Source: DATFVA01 sp963771705
Lineage (GTDB): Bacteria; Bacteroidota; Ignavibacteria; Ignavibacteriales; Ignavibacteriaceae
Assembly (NCBI GenBank): GCA_963771705.1
Contig: CAVYUP010000005.1
Span: 248,001 to 312,000 of the forward strand
Direction of reading: 5' to 3'
Length of the DNA: 64,000 nucleotides
Shown one piece after another: positions 26,396 through 36,028 of this stretch. The number at the start of each line of letters is the position of its first letter. Positions within the stretch are counted from its first letter, which is position 1. Below the pieces are notes generated by a model that was not told the DNA's origin, did no database searches, and saw only the letters and a program-made list of their open reading frames with translations. The translations under genes and the position numbers were made by a program.

Positions 26396-28228
26396 ATGTA
26401 TAAGAAATTATTCTTCATTTTACTTTCTATTCCGATGTTTGTGTCGGCGCAGAACAACCCGACGCTGCAGCAGCGCTATATGCTGGGACAGGGATACCTG
26501 CAGGCCGGACAGCTTGAGAAAGCGAAATCTATTTATGAGGAGCTTTACAACCAGGACCAGAACAATTTCCAGTACTTTGAGGCTTTAAATAATGTCTATC
26601 TTCAGCTGAAAGATTACCAGGGCTCAATAAGGATTATTCAGGACAGGATGCAGAAAATTACTCCTGATGCCAATATGTATGGACTCCTGGGCTCCACATA
26701 TTATCTTATAGGAGACACCGAACAGGCCTACAAGATATGGGACGAGGGTCTTCAGAAACTTCCCCCCGATCCTATGAAGTACAGAATAATTTCCAACTAT
26801 GTTCTTGATAGAAGAGATTTTGATAAAGCAATTGAGATACTGAAAAAAGGAAAGGATGAGAGTAAAGATCCTGTTATTTTTTCCTACCAGCTAGCCGATC
26901 TGTACGCGCTTACTATGAGATTCACAGAAGCCGCCGAAGAATTTGTCTTCATCCTGAAGCAGAATCCTCAGCAGGTTTCAAGTGTTCAGAACAAGTTATT
27001 CAACTATATTAACAAAACAGACGCACTGCCGAAGACAATAGAAGTTTTTGAGAATAACGCGGGAGACAATCAGGGTATACGCTATCTGCTGGCAAGATTA
27101 TATGTAGAGAATAAAAGTTATCAGAAAGCGTTCGATTTATATCTCGATCTTGATAAAGAATACAAGAAACAGGGAATGGACCTGATAAGACTTGCCGATC
27201 TGCTGTACAGCGATGGAAATTATAAAACAGCTGAAAAGTTTTATACTGAAATCATCAACAGGTTTTCAGACTCGCCCGTAGTGTCATCCGCCAAACTGGG
27301 TTACGCAAAAACACTCGAAGCACAGGTAGAGCAGAATACAGGCAGCAGCTGGAAGCCGTACCATGGGTTCAATTCTGTTAGTCCTGATAAAATCGATAAA
27401 ATCGTAAACGCTTATAATGATATAATAAGTCAGTTCCCGAATTCTGATGTCGCACTTGAATCATATCTGCAGCTTGGAAATCTCAAATTTTACAGCCAGG
27501 GAGACCTCCCCGGCGCGGAGGATTATTATAATAAGATCCTCACAAAAGCCCCGTTATCTTCTTTTGGAGCATCCGCGGAGCTTGAATCGGGAAAAATTGA
27601 ACTGATGAAAGGCAATCTTGATGCTGCGGCCGGATATTTTCAAAAAGTAACAAAAAGACCCAAAATTTCCGAAGATCAGAAAAATAGCAGTCAATATTTA
27701 TTAGCCAGGATCGATTTTTACAAAGGAGACTTTAGGGAAGCAAAAAATCAGCTGGTACAAATATTGAACGATCTGGGTGATAACTTTGCCAATGATGCCA
27801 TAGAATTGTCGCTTTTATTGAACACTTCGATGAATGATTCGTCTGAATTAGTAAGGTTCGCAGATGCCGAATTCCTTGCGGATCAGAAGAAATTCACGGA
27901 AGCCGCTGAAAAATATCACCTGGTTGCCGAGAATCCGAAAGCATTTATGCTTAAGAACATTGCTGAGTTAAGGGAGGCTGAAATGGAGCTGGCGGCAGGG
28001 AATACTGATAAATCGATTGAAATGCTTGAGAATATAGCCGGTGAGGAAAGCAAAAACATTTATGCGGACAAAGCCTTATATTTGCTGGGAAAAATTTACG
28101 AATTCGGATTAAATGATACCCCAAAGGCTATTGAAAAGTATGAGGAGCTCCTTGCAAAATATCCTTCTTCCTTATATCTTGATGACGCAAGGGATGAAAT
28201 AGTAAAATTAAGAAACAAAGCGAGTTAA
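26396..28228 (+). CDS. Exported tetratricopeptide-repeat protein
   Basis: I chose the ATG at 26396, which gives a clean signal peptide ending FVSAQ, over an upstream TTG at 26360. The 610-residue protein is almost entirely TPR-like helix pairs (YLQAGQLEKAKSIYEELYNQD, FTEAAEEFVFILKQNP, YEKYEELLAKYP near the end), with no catalytic domain. Such periplasmic TPR proteins act as scaffolds in envelope assembly. clpX starts 2 bases after its stop, so the two are co-transcribed, although a periplasmic TPR protein and a cytosolic chaperone have no obvious shared task. Confidence 0.8.
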   Translation: MYKKLFFILLSIPMFVSAQNNPTLQQRYMLGQGYLQAGQLEKAKSIYEELYNQDQNNFQYFEALNNVYLQLKDYQGSIRIIQDRMQKITPDANMYGLLGSTYYLIGDTEQAYKIWDEGLQKLPPDPMKYRIISNYVLDRRDFDKAIEILKKGKDESKDPVIFSYQLADLYALTMRFTEAAEEFVFILKQNPQQVSSVQNKLFNYINKTDALPKTIEVFENNAGDNQGIRYLLARLYVENKSYQKAFDLYLDLDKEYKKQGMDLIRLADLLYSDGNYKTAEKFYTEIINRFSDSPVVSSAKLGYAKTLEAQVEQNTGSSWKPYHGFNSVSPDKIDKIVNAYNDIISQFPNSDVALESYLQLGNLKFYSQGDLPGAEDYYNKILTKAPLSSFGASAELESGKIELMKGNLDAAAGYFQKVTKRPKISEDQKNSSQYLLARIDFYKGDFREAKNQLVQILNDLGDNFANDAIELSLLLNTSMNDSSELVRFADAEFLADQKKFTEAAEKYHLVAENPKAFMLKNIAELREAEMELAAGNTDKSIEMLENIAGEESKNIYADKALYLLGKIYEFGLNDTPKAIEKYEELLAKYPSSLYLDDARDEIVKLRNKAS

Positions 28229-28230
28229 AA

Positions 28231-29484
28231 ATGGGAAAAAAACAAGGCCAGAAGATCGTAAAATGTTCATTTTGCGGCCGTGACGGCAGTGAAGTCGGCA
28301 GTATGATTGCCGGACCAGACGTTTATATTTGCGATATATGTATATCCAGCAGTGTGGATATTTTACGGAATAACCTTGCTGCATATTCCAATACGAAAAC
28401 CAAATCATCAGAGATACCTGCGCCTTCTTCAATTAAGAAAACCCTGGATGAATACGTAATAGGACAGGAAAGGGCAAAGAAGGTATTATCTGTTGCGGTT
28501 CATAATCATTATAAGAGAATAAACTCAAAGGGTTCGTTCTTTGAACTCGATGATGTAGAAATTGAAAAGAGCAATATACTTTTAATAGGACCAACAGGTG
28601 TCGGCAAGACGCTGCTTGCACAAACTCTTGCGAGGATACTTGAAGTTCCCTTTGCGATTGCGGACGCTACCACACTTACTGAAGCCGGTTATGTAGGCGA
28701 CGATGTTGAAACCGTGCTTGTCCATCTTCTGCAGGCCGCGGATTATAATCTTGAACGCGCGCAGAAGGGAATAGTATATATTGACGAAATCGACAAGATC
28801 GCACGGAAGAGCGAGAGCACATCTATTACAAGAGATGTGTCAGGTGAAGGCGTACAGCAGGCACTGCTCAAAATACTGGAAGGCACAGTTGCCGGTGTCC
28901 CCCCGAAAGGCGGAAGAAAACATCCCGAGCAGAGTCTCATAAACGTCAATACAAAGAATATCTTATTCATTGTCGGTGGAGCTTTTGACGGCATCGACAA
29001 AATAATTGCCTCGAGGATAAACAAAAACAAAATGGGCTTCTCACGTGAGGATCTGAAAGATAAGATCAACGAAGAGAATCTCCTTGCTTACGTTCAGCCT
29101 GAAGATCTTCTCCATTTCGGTTTGATTCCGGAACTAATAGGCCGTATTCCTGTTACCGCACCCCTTCATTCGCTTAACGAAGCGGCACTTAAGAGCATAT
29201 TGACAGAGCCTAAAAATGCTATTCTGAAGCAGTACAAGAAATTATTTATGATCGATGGAGTTGAGCTTGAATTTGATCCTTTCGCAATTGACGCGATAGT
29301 TAAGAAAGCACAGTTAAGAAAAACCGGTGCCCGCGCATTAAGATCGATTGTGGAAGAATTTATGCTCGACGTAATGTATGAGCTGCCTAATAAGGAAAAC
29401 GTTGATAAGTGCATTATAACCAAAGATGTAATTGAAAAGGGTGCTGAGCCGATATACCTTGATGCGGACAGAAAATCGGCTTGA
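28231..29484 (+). CDS. clpX: ATP-dependent Clp protease ATP-binding subunit ClpX
   Basis: ClpX unfolds tagged proteins and feeds them to ClpP. The N-terminal zinc domain has Cys12, Cys15, Cys34 and Cys37. The AAA+ core has Walker A GPTGVGKT (residues 120-127), Walker B 'VYIDEIDKI', the pore loop 'GYVGDDVE', the IGF-equivalent ClpP-docking region near 'GGAFDGIDKII' and the sensor 2 region 'KTGARALRSI'. The IGF loop itself is not clearly visible. The length of 417 residues is normal. No clpP is adjacent; the gene follows the TPR gene directly and ends at a hairpin. Confidence 0.96.
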   Translation: MGKKQGQKIVKCSFCGRDGSEVGSMIAGPDVYICDICISSSVDILRNNLAAYSNTKTKSSEIPAPSSIKKTLDEYVIGQERAKKVLSVAVHNHYKRINSKGSFFELDDVEIEKSNILLIGPTGVGKTLLAQTLARILEVPFAIADATTLTEAGYVGDDVETVLVHLLQAADYNLERAQKGIVYIDEIDKIARKSESTSITRDVSGEGVQQALLKILEGTVAGVPPKGGRKHPEQSLINVNTKNILFIVGGAFDGIDKIIASRINKNKMGFSREDLKDKINEENLLAYVQPEDLLHFGLIPELIGRIPVTAPLHSLNEAALKSILTEPKNAILKQYKKLFMIDGVELEFDPFAIDAIVKKAQLRKTGARALRSIVEEFMLDVMYELPNKENVDKCIITKDVIEKGAEPIYLDADRKSA

Positions 29485-29511
29485 TCGTTTTTCGGATACG
29501 TTTTATATAAG

Positions 29512-29549
29512 AGAGGCTGTCTGATTCTTTAAGGCAGCCTCTTTAATAT
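29512..29549 (+). terminator. Terminator after clpX
   Basis: AGAGGCTG (29512-29519) pairs with CAGCCTCT (29535-29542), followed by a T-rich stretch. The stem sequence is close to that of the terminator at 5822. Confidence 0.7.
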
Positions 29550-29571
29550 TTTAAAAGAAGAAAAGATAGTT

Positions 29572-30828
29572 ATGTTCAGAAAGATATTATTTATACTCGC
29601 CCTAACCTCCATAAGTGTTTTTGCCCAATCGAAGATACTGATCTATATGGATCTGCAGCAGACAGATCACCTTAAAGCCTACGGTATCACGTTTCACGCA
29701 CTGCAGAAAGGGATTAAGTCAGACTGGCTCCTTAATTACCGGGGCGGATCATTTATGATCGACTACGATGAGAAAATAGCGGTTGAATGCAGGGTGGAAG
29801 GAGTAGCCTTCGATCTGCTCTCAACTTCGCAGGCTGCAGATATTTATTCTACCGTGCAGAGCGAAGATAACAATATGGATGTGGTGCGGCTTGAGAAAGC
29901 TCCGAAGATAGCTGTATACGTCCCGCCCGGATTTATGCCCTGGGATGATGCGGTAACTCTTGCGCTGGAGTACGCGAAGATACCATATGATAAGATATGG
30001 AACGATGAGATACTAAGAGGCGATCTTTCGAAGTACGACTGGATCCACCTTCATCACGAAGACTTTACCGGCCAGTACGGGAAGTTTTATGCAAGCTTCA
30101 GCAACGCTCAGTGGTATATAGACAATCAGCTGATGTATGAGAACGACGCGAAGAAGAACGGCTTTAAGAAAGTCTCTGAAATGATGAAGACCGTTGCGAT
30201 GGACATAAAAAATTTCGTAGGACAGGGAGGTTTTCTCTTTGCGATGTGTTCTGCCACTGATTCTTACGATATTGCGTTAGCTGCCCACAATGTGGATATC
30301 TGTGCGGAGATGTACGACGGGGACGCTGCTGACCCCGATGCCCAGAGTAAGCTCGATTTTTCAAACACTCTGGCTTTCACCAACTTCAAGCTTGAGATGA
30401 ATCCTTATGTGTACGAATACAGCAACATTGACATTCAGCCCGCTGAGGTAGGGAATTTCGCAAACGACTACTTTACGCTGTTCGAGTTTTCCGCGAAATA
30501 TGATCCCGTACCTACTATGCTTACTCAGGATCATGCAAATGTTATCAGAGGTTTTATGGGGCAGACAACAATGTTCCGTAAAGAGCTGATTAAGAAATCG
30601 GTGATAATCCTTGCCGAACGTCCCGGTACAGACCAGGTGAAATACATCCATGGAAACTACGGCAGGGGAACATTTACTTTTTACGGCGGCCACGATCCCG
30701 AAGATTACCAGCATGCAGTAGGTGATCCCCCAACCGATCTTTCGTTATATAAAAATTCTCCCGGCTACCGGCTGATTTTGAATAACGTACTCTTTCCGGC
30801 GGCAACCAAGAAAAAACAAAAAACCTGA
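29572..30828 (+). CDS. Secreted protein of the group often labelled 'asparagine synthetase B'
   Basis: A signal peptide (residues 1-19, ending VFAQ) is followed by 'LIYMDLQQTDHLKAYGITFHALQ' in shortened form, 'WLLNYRGGSFM' and 'FGQGGFLFAMCSATD'-like strands, a pattern I know from Bacteroidota proteins named asparagine synthetase B. However, no ATP-pyrophosphatase domain or Cys2 amidotransferase start is present, and an exported protein cannot be a normal asparagine synthetase. The fold suggests a class I glutamine-amidotransferase/ThuA-like Rossmann domain with Cys226 after a glycine turn and a late 'YGGHDPEDY'. The function is unknown. It is a single gene between two hairpins. Confidence 0.6.
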   Translation: MFRKILFILALTSISVFAQSKILIYMDLQQTDHLKAYGITFHALQKGIKSDWLLNYRGGSFMIDYDEKIAVECRVEGVAFDLLSTSQAADIYSTVQSEDNNMDVVRLEKAPKIAVYVPPGFMPWDDAVTLALEYAKIPYDKIWNDEILRGDLSKYDWIHLHHEDFTGQYGKFYASFSNAQWYIDNQLMYENDAKKNGFKKVSEMMKTVAMDIKNFVGQGGFLFAMCSATDSYDIALAAHNVDICAEMYDGDAADPDAQSKLDFSNTLAFTNFKLEMNPYVYEYSNIDIQPAEVGNFANDYFTLFEFSAKYDPVPTMLTQDHANVIRGFMGQTTMFRKELIKKSVIILAERPGTDQVKYIHGNYGRGTFTFYGGHDPEDYQHAVGDPPTDLSLYKNSPGYRLILNNVLFPAATKKKQKT

Positions 30829-30870
30829 TACACCCGCAGAATTATTTCGTATATATTAAAGCATATTCAG

Positions 30871-30916
30871 ATTCCGAAATAAATTCGGAATGACACTTAC
30901 GAGATAGCCTGCTCAG
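30871..30916. repeat. Intergenic hairpins of dispersed-repeat type
   Basis: ATTCCGAA (30871-30878) and TTCGGAAT (30884-30891) form an 8-bp stem; 12 bases later comes CCTGCTCAGGATGAC. Both motifs look like the short intergenic repeats that recur in genomes of this group, but copies outside the window cannot be checked here. The first stem could also end transcription of the preceding gene. Confidence 0.4.
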
Positions 30917-31027
30917 GATGACAATTTGGTTTCAGGGTTAACACAATTGCGGGGAGAATACCAATGAACTCCCCGAAATTTTCTATCTTTGTGGAAGTAG
31001 TTTTCTAAAATAAAATTTGTGACAGCA

Positions 31028-31684
31028 ATGAAACAGGTTAAAATTAAAAACAGAGATAAGTCTTATTCCATCGGGAAAATTGTATGTGTAGGCAGAAATT
31101 ACATTGCACATGCAAAAGAACTCGGGAATGAAGTGCCGGCTAAGCCGGTGATTTTTTTAAAGCCGACATCCTCAGTTATTTATTCGGGTGATAAAATAGT
31201 TCATCCATCGTTTTCAACGGATATGCACCATGAAACGGAACTGGTTTTACTTATCGGAAAAACTGTAAAAGATGCCACGGAGAAAGAAGCAGAGGAAGCA
31301 ATTGAAGCTTACGGTGTCGGGCTTGATATGACCCTGCGGGATATCCAGACGGAGCTGAAGCAGAAGGGACATCCGTGGACTATTGCAAAAGGATTTGATA
31401 CATCAGCAGTACTTTCTGAATTTATTTCTAAAGAAGACTACAGGCTTACTCTGGATGAAGAAATTATCCTGCGGGTAAATGATACCGAAAGACAGCATGA
31501 AAAACTGAATAAAATGATCTTTACCCCTGCCCAGATCGTAGAATACATTTCATCCTTAATGACTCTTGAGGAGGGAGATCTTATTTTTACCGGAACACCG
31601 GCCGGGGTTAGCAAAGTTGTAAGAGGGGATAAGCTTCATGCAGAGATCACAGGGATCGCTTCGCTGGAATGTGAGGTGGTTTGA
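31028..31684 (+). CDS. Fumarylacetoacetate hydrolase-family protein (acylpyruvase/FAHD1-like)
   Basis: The 218-residue protein is a single FAH domain: 'GRNYIAHAKELG', 'FLKPTSSVI', metal ligand motif 'HHETELVLLIG', 'GVGLDMTLRDIQ', 'AKGFDTSAV' and the end 'GDLIFTGTPAGV'. Small FAH proteins of this length cleave acylpyruvates or decarboxylate oxaloacetate with Mg2+. I prefer the ATG at 31028; a GTG at 31019 is in frame and neither has a clear ribosome site. It converges with ruvA. Confidence 0.9.
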   Translation: MKQVKIKNRDKSYSIGKIVCVGRNYIAHAKELGNEVPAKPVIFLKPTSSVIYSGDKIVHPSFSTDMHHETELVLLIGKTVKDATEKEAEEAIEAYGVGLDMTLRDIQTELKQKGHPWTIAKGFDTSAVLSEFISKEDYRLTLDEEIILRVNDTERQHEKLNKMIFTPAQIVEYISSLMTLEEGDLIFTGTPAGVSKVVRGDKLHAEITGIASLECEVV

Positions 31685-31702
31685 TCTTATATAGACTCTA
31701 TG

Positions 31703-32284
31703 CTACTTGTTGAGGCCTGATAATGATTTTTTGATGAGTTCCTCGAGGGAGAGGTTGGGATCTTCGGAAAGCACATCCCTGATTATTTTATCCGCAACCT
31801 TTGAATTATAACCCAGGGTTGTAAGGGCTGCAGCCGCTTCATTTTTTACACTGAACGGAATTTCTTTTGCACCTGTTTCGGTTACCTGGTCGACTTTATT
31901 CTTCAGCTCAAGCACGAGTCTCTCGCCTGTCTTCCTGCCGATACCGGGTACAGCTATTATCCTGGAAACATCTCCCCGTAGTATTGCGTCTTTAAGGTCG
32001 TCTGTCTGAATTCCAGATAAGATGCTCTGGGCCAATTTCGGACCTATACCCGTGACCGAGATTAGCAGCTCAAACATCTGCTTCTCGGGTTCTGTGAAGA
32101 ATCCAAATAGAGTTATCGAATCCTCTTTAACACTCGTATATATAAAAAGCGAGACCGTTTCTTTCTCTGAGATGTTCTCAAAAGTATTTATTGAGATACT
32201 GACTGCATATCCCACCCCGTTTACATCCAGCAGCAGCTTGGTGGGCTTAAGAGAAATTATTTTACCGGTTAAATAGCCGATCAT
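31703..32284 (-). CDS. ruvA: Holliday junction helicase subunit RuvA
   Basis: RuvA binds the four-way junction and loads the RuvB motor. The 193-residue protein shows the OB-fold start 'MIGYLTGKI', two helix-hairpin-helix motifs ('ISVTGIGPKLAQSIL' and 'VPGIGRKTGERLVLEL') and the short C-terminal RuvB-binding domain ('AAAALTTLGYN'). It is the last gene of the minus-strand set recJ-yebC-ruvC-ruvA; ruvB is not in the window. Confidence 0.96.
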   Translation of the reverse strand: MIGYLTGKIISLKPTKLLLDVNGVGYAVSISINTFENISEKETVSLFIYTSVKEDSITLFGFFTEPEKQMFELLISVTGIGPKLAQSILSGIQTDDLKDAILRGDVSRIIAVPGIGRKTGERLVLELKNKVDQVTETGAKEIPFSVKNEAAAALTTLGYNSKVADKIIRDVLSEDPNLSLEELIKKSLSGLNK

Positions 32285-32322
32285 ATGGAATAATTAAAAA
32301 TTAAGAATTAACAATTGATTCA

Positions 32323-32862
32323 TTATTCATTGATTACTCTGTCGGGGAAAGCTTCGATGAAGGATTTCCAGTCTTTACTCTTTTTCGTTGTCGATTTTAA
32401 TCTAAAAGCATGGCACAGAGCAATCGCAAGAGCGTCGCTCTCATCAGATTTCATTTTTACCGTTTTGATTTCAAGCAATGTCCTTATCATAAATCCCACC
32501 TGTTCTTTTGAAGCGGCACCGTTACCGACGATCGATTTCTTAACTTCCCTGGGGGAATACTCACTTGTAGGAACTTTATTATGAGCCGCCGCCAGTATCG
32601 AAACACCGCGCGCATATCCTATCTTCATTGCCGACTGAACATTCTTACCGTAGAAGGCAGTCTCGATAGCGAATTCATCAGGCTTATACAGCTTAATGAG
32701 TCTATCCAGTTCGTCATAAATTATTTCAAGTTTAAGGGCCAGAGGTTTGGAGGGAGGCAGTTTAATTATTCCATGAGTTATCCGGTTAAAATTATTTTTG
32801 CTGTAATTTATTACCCCGAAACCTGTAAAAATTGTTCCGGGGTCAACTCCGAGAATAATCAT
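32323..32862 (-). CDS. ruvC: Holliday junction resolvase RuvC
   Basis: RuvC cuts Holliday junctions symmetrically with two metal ions. 'LGVDPGT' gives the first catalytic Asp7, 'FAIETAF' the Glu, and 'DESDALAIALCH' the C-terminal acidic pair. The 179-residue length is normal. It lies between yebC (23 bases away) and ruvA (38 bases), a classic arrangement. Confidence 0.96.
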   Translation of the reverse strand: MIILGVDPGTIFTGFGVINYSKNNFNRITHGIIKLPPSKPLALKLEIIYDELDRLIKLYKPDEFAIETAFYGKNVQSAMKIGYARGVSILAAAHNKVPTSEYSPREVKKSIVGNGAASKEQVGFMIRTLLEIKTVKMKSDESDALAIALCHAFRLKSTTKKSKDWKSFIEAFPDRVINE

Positions 32863-32885
32863 TTAATTTTAAGCGCGCCGCGCTG

Positions 32886-33623
32886 TTAGTTTATGGAACT
32901 TTCGTCGATATCGGCATTCGAGTATACATTCTGGACATCATCATTGTCTTCCATGGCCTCAATGAGCTTCATTACTTTCTCAGCCTCTTCACCAGCAACG
33001 GGAACAGTATTCTTAGCGATCCACTGCAGCGAGGCATTATCTATCGAAAGATCTTTATCGGCAAGTGATTTTCTTACAGGCTCAAAACTTTCAAGCGGAG
33101 TCTGTATCTCAAAAAATTCATCATCTGACTGCAGATCTTCAGCGCCGGCGTCAAGAATAATTTCCATTATATCATCTTCGGTCTTTCCCTGTTTCGGCAG
33201 GCTGATTACGCCTTTCCTGTCGAACATCCATGCAACAGAGCCGTTCTCTCCCATACTGCCTCCGTATTTGCTGAAGATATGTCTTACCTCCGCCACGATC
33301 CTGTTTTTATTATCGGTAGCCACCTCAACAAGCACCGCAACGCCAGCGGGGCCATATCCTTCATAAGTAAGCTCAAGGTAAGTAACACCTTCCAGTTCTC
33401 CGGTAGCCTTTTTTATTGCCCTCTCGATATTATCCTGGGGCATATTTGCGGCTTTTGCGTTATCCACTGCCAGGCGCAGCCTCGGATTTGCTGCAGGATC
33501 ACCTCCGCCTTCTCTTGCGGCTATGGTAAGCTCTTTTATTAACTTAGTGAACATTTTTCCGCGCTTTGCATCCAGCGCTCCCTTTTTTCTTTTAATCGTT
33601 GCCCACTTCGAGTGACCTGACAT
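32886..33623 (-). CDS. yebC: YebC/PmpR (TACO1)-family protein
   Basis: The N-terminus 'SGHSKWATIKRKKGALDAKRGKMF' in shortened form, 'DNIERAIKKATGE', 'YEGYGPAGVAVLVE' and 'NKNRIVAEVRHIFSKYGG' define the family. Members act as transcriptional regulators or help ribosomes through proline stretches. The length of 245 residues is typical. The ATG abuts the recJ stop codon with no gap, so the two are translationally coupled, and ruvC follows. Confidence 0.95.
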   Translation of the reverse strand: MSGHSKWATIKRKKGALDAKRGKMFTKLIKELTIAAREGGGDPAANPRLRLAVDNAKAANMPQDNIERAIKKATGELEGVTYLELTYEGYGPAGVAVLVEVATDNKNRIVAEVRHIFSKYGGSMGENGSVAWMFDRKGVISLPKQGKTEDDIMEIILDAGAEDLQSDDEFFEIQTPLESFEPVRKSLADKDLSIDNASLQWIAKNTVPVAGEEAEKVMKLIEAMEDNDDVQNVYSNADIDESSIN

Positions 33624-35357
33624 TTAAACTATGCTCCTATTTATTTTTTCTTTTACTTTTATGTCTTTTATTTTGAACTGAGGGAATACCCTCCCGTCCC
33701 TAACGGATTTATCTATCGAATACACAACATCGAGAAGCTGACCTTCCCTTCCAATAATATCGCAATAACTGCCCATATTGAAACCTATACAATCGAATAC
33801 TCTTTCACAGCCGTTTTGTTTCAGCGCAACGAGGAGGTGATCATTTCCCACAATTCTGGGATTTCCCGAAACAGTTACTTCCTCTGACAAAAACACAGGT
33901 CTCATATTTCCGGGACCAAAAGGTGAGAACAGGTCAATAATTCTCAAAAACTTAGGTGTTATTTCTGAAAATTTAAGCTTAGAGTCAATATGGACCTCAG
34001 GAAAAAGATCCTCCTGGGTAACAGTTTCCCTGACGATCTGATTAAACTTAGTTTTGAACTCCTCAATTTTATCAACTTCCACCGCCAGACCAGCCGCTGC
34101 CTGATGTCCCCCGAAATGGATCAGCAGGTCCTCGCACTTCTTCAGGGCCTCATAAATATTAAAATTAGAGATACTCCTTGCGGAGCCCTTTGCGACACCG
34201 TCAACAGTTGTAAGCATTATAGTAGGACGATAATATTTTTCAACAAGGCGCGATGCAACAATTCCAATAACGCCCGGATGCCATGCTTCCTGGTGAAGGA
34301 TAATGGACAATTCTTCCTTAAGGTCGATTGTACTTGCTACCAGGTCGAGAGCGCTGTCGAAAGTGTCTACATCAATCTTTCGCCGCTCATAATTTTCTGT
34401 CTCAAGGACCTGAGCAAGCTTAAGCGCCTCGCCTTTATCCTTAGTTATCATCAATTCAACAGCGCGTTCGGCATCGCCAAGCCGCCCAACCGCATTTATC
34501 CTCGGGGCAAGAGTAAACACTATCTGGCCAGTGTTAAGATTTCCGGGATGAACATTACTTTTAGCAATCAGCGCTTCAACACCGGGGCGAGGATTATCAT
34601 TTATAATCCTTATACCTTCACTTACGAGCGCACGATTTTCATCAACCAGCGGTACGATATCAGCCGCGCCGGCCAGGGCAACCAGATCGAGATACTGCAT
34701 TGGCATCTCTCTTTTGCCTATTCTTTCAGCTACGCCCTGGGCGAGCTTAAAAGCAATTCCGGCACCGGATAAATACTTAAAGGGATAATTACATGAAGGT
34801 TTCAGCGGATCGAGGACAGCGTACGCATTCGGGATCTGTTCCTTAGGCTGGTGATGATCGCAGATGATCAGGTCCATTCCCAGTTTATTCACAAGGTCTG
34901 TTTCCTCGATTGCTGTAATACCGCAGTCGACCGCAATCATGAGGGAAGTACCGCGGTTCTTTATATACTCAACGCCTGCCGCTGAAATTCCGTAACCCTC
35001 AGTAAGTCTTTTAGGTATATAATATTCAACATTCGCGCCCAGTTCTTTGAGGAACAGATAGAGAACAGCCGTAGAACAAGTTCCGTCAACATCATAGTCG
35101 CCGTACACAGTTATACGTTCATTTTCTGTTAAAGCCTGGATAACCCGGTAAGTTGCGGGTTCCATTCCATCCATAAGAAAAGGGTCGTGAAGAGATTCTA
35201 TAGAAGGGCGGAAGAAATTTTTAGCCTGGGTAAAAGTTCTAATATCTCTTAAAACAAGAAGCCGGGCCAATACCTCGGAGATATTGAGTGAATCAGCCAG
35301 CGACCTTGTAGTATAGTCGTCGATGACTTCTCTTATTTTCCAGCGTTTTTCTGGCAT
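33624..35357 (-). CDS. recJ: Single-stranded-DNA-specific exonuclease RecJ
   Basis: I chose the ATG at 35357 (AAGAG a few bases upstream), giving MPEKRW, over an in-frame ATG 39 bases earlier. RecJ is a 5'-3' nuclease for recombination and repair. DHH-domain motifs are 'VYGDYDVDGTCS', 'AVDCGITA', 'ICDHHQPK' and 'LVALAGAADIVPL'; the DHHA1 part has 'SARSISNFNIYEAL' and 'FGGHQAAAGL', with a C-terminal OB-like domain. At 577 residues it matches the family. It heads the recJ-yebC-ruvC-ruvA operon. Confidence 0.96.
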   Translation of the reverse strand: MPEKRWKIREVIDDYTTRSLADSLNISEVLARLLVLRDIRTFTQAKNFFRPSIESLHDPFLMDGMEPATYRVIQALTENERITVYGDYDVDGTCSTAVLYLFLKELGANVEYYIPKRLTEGYGISAAGVEYIKNRGTSLMIAVDCGITAIEETDLVNKLGMDLIICDHHQPKEQIPNAYAVLDPLKPSCNYPFKYLSGAGIAFKLAQGVAERIGKREMPMQYLDLVALAGAADIVPLVDENRALVSEGIRIINDNPRPGVEALIAKSNVHPGNLNTGQIVFTLAPRINAVGRLGDAERAVELMITKDKGEALKLAQVLETENYERRKIDVDTFDSALDLVASTIDLKEELSIILHQEAWHPGVIGIVASRLVEKYYRPTIMLTTVDGVAKGSARSISNFNIYEALKKCEDLLIHFGGHQAAAGLAVEVDKIEEFKTKFNQIVRETVTQEDLFPEVHIDSKLKFSEITPKFLRIIDLFSPFGPGNMRPVFLSEEVTVSGNPRIVGNDHLLVALKQNGCERVFDCIGFNMGSYCDIIGREGQLLDVVYSIDKSVRDGRVFPQFKIKDIKVKEKINRSIV

Positions 35358-35403
35358 AATACTCTTTTTAAGAGATAAAAACTTATAAAAGAACAAAACA
35401 CTA

Positions 35404-35834
35404 TTCAGAACTATAAGCCGAATTCTGTAATCCCGCAGGAGCGGGACGGCAATTATTTGTCTTGGCCCTGCATTGCTGCAGAGCTCCAGCGGTCTACCCG
35501 GAGATCATACCCGGTTCAGCGGATATCGAAGCGAACAACTTCGCACTATTAAAAGATGAATCTCCATATTTGACCTTGCTTCGAGTGGGGTTTGCCATGA
35601 CCCGCAAAACGGGCTCCCTTTCGGGACCGGTAATGTTACCATCACCGCGGTAGGCTCTTAACCTGCCTTTTCACCCTTATCCCGGTTAAAACCGGGACGG
35701 TATATTTTCTGCGGCACTTTCCGTAGTTATAAGATTTCTCCATACAACTCCCGGGCGTTACCCGGCACTCTGTTCTGTGAAGTTCGGACTTTCCTCCCTT
35801 CCGTTTTACCGGAAGAGCAACTGCCCGTTCTGAA
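35404..35834 (-). ncRNA. rnpB: RNase P RNA, bacterial class A
   Basis: The RNA processes tRNA 5' ends. On the minus strand the conserved blocks come in order: GGAGGAAAGTCCGAAC (P4 5' side), ACAGAACAGAGTGCCGGGTAA, GAAAGTGCCGCAGAAAATA, AGGTTAAGAGCCTACC, AAACCCCAC with GAAGCAAGGTCAAATA, AGACAAATAATTGCC and ACAGAATTCGGCTTATAG. The ends pair as P1 (TTCAGAAC with GTTCTGAA), which fixes the boundaries to within a few bases. The length of about 430 nt is slightly above the class A average. Confidence 0.97.
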
Positions 35835-36028
35835 CTGTATTTTTATTCTTTAAACTCTTTTCAATCTCTTAAGTTTTTTAACTAAAAGAAATGATAATTA
35901 ATATTTAACTGAGGCGAATATAATAAATTTAACGCCATAAGTCAGCAGAAAAGAGCTATAGGATAGTCTTTATGGAGATTTCCCTTAAAAACAGAAGGAA
36001 ATAATTCTATTTTTCCACGAACCTGAGT

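Noticed and set aside
32290..32340. AT-rich ATTAAGAATTAACAATTGATTC stretch between ruvC and ruvA as a promoter or repeat
   Set aside because: Low-complexity sequence within a 38-bp operon gap; no second copy in the window.
35462..35653. A 63-codon plus-strand ORF opposite the RNase P RNA
   Set aside because: It is antisense to the strongly conserved rnpB, has no ribosome site and an unlikely amino acid pattern.
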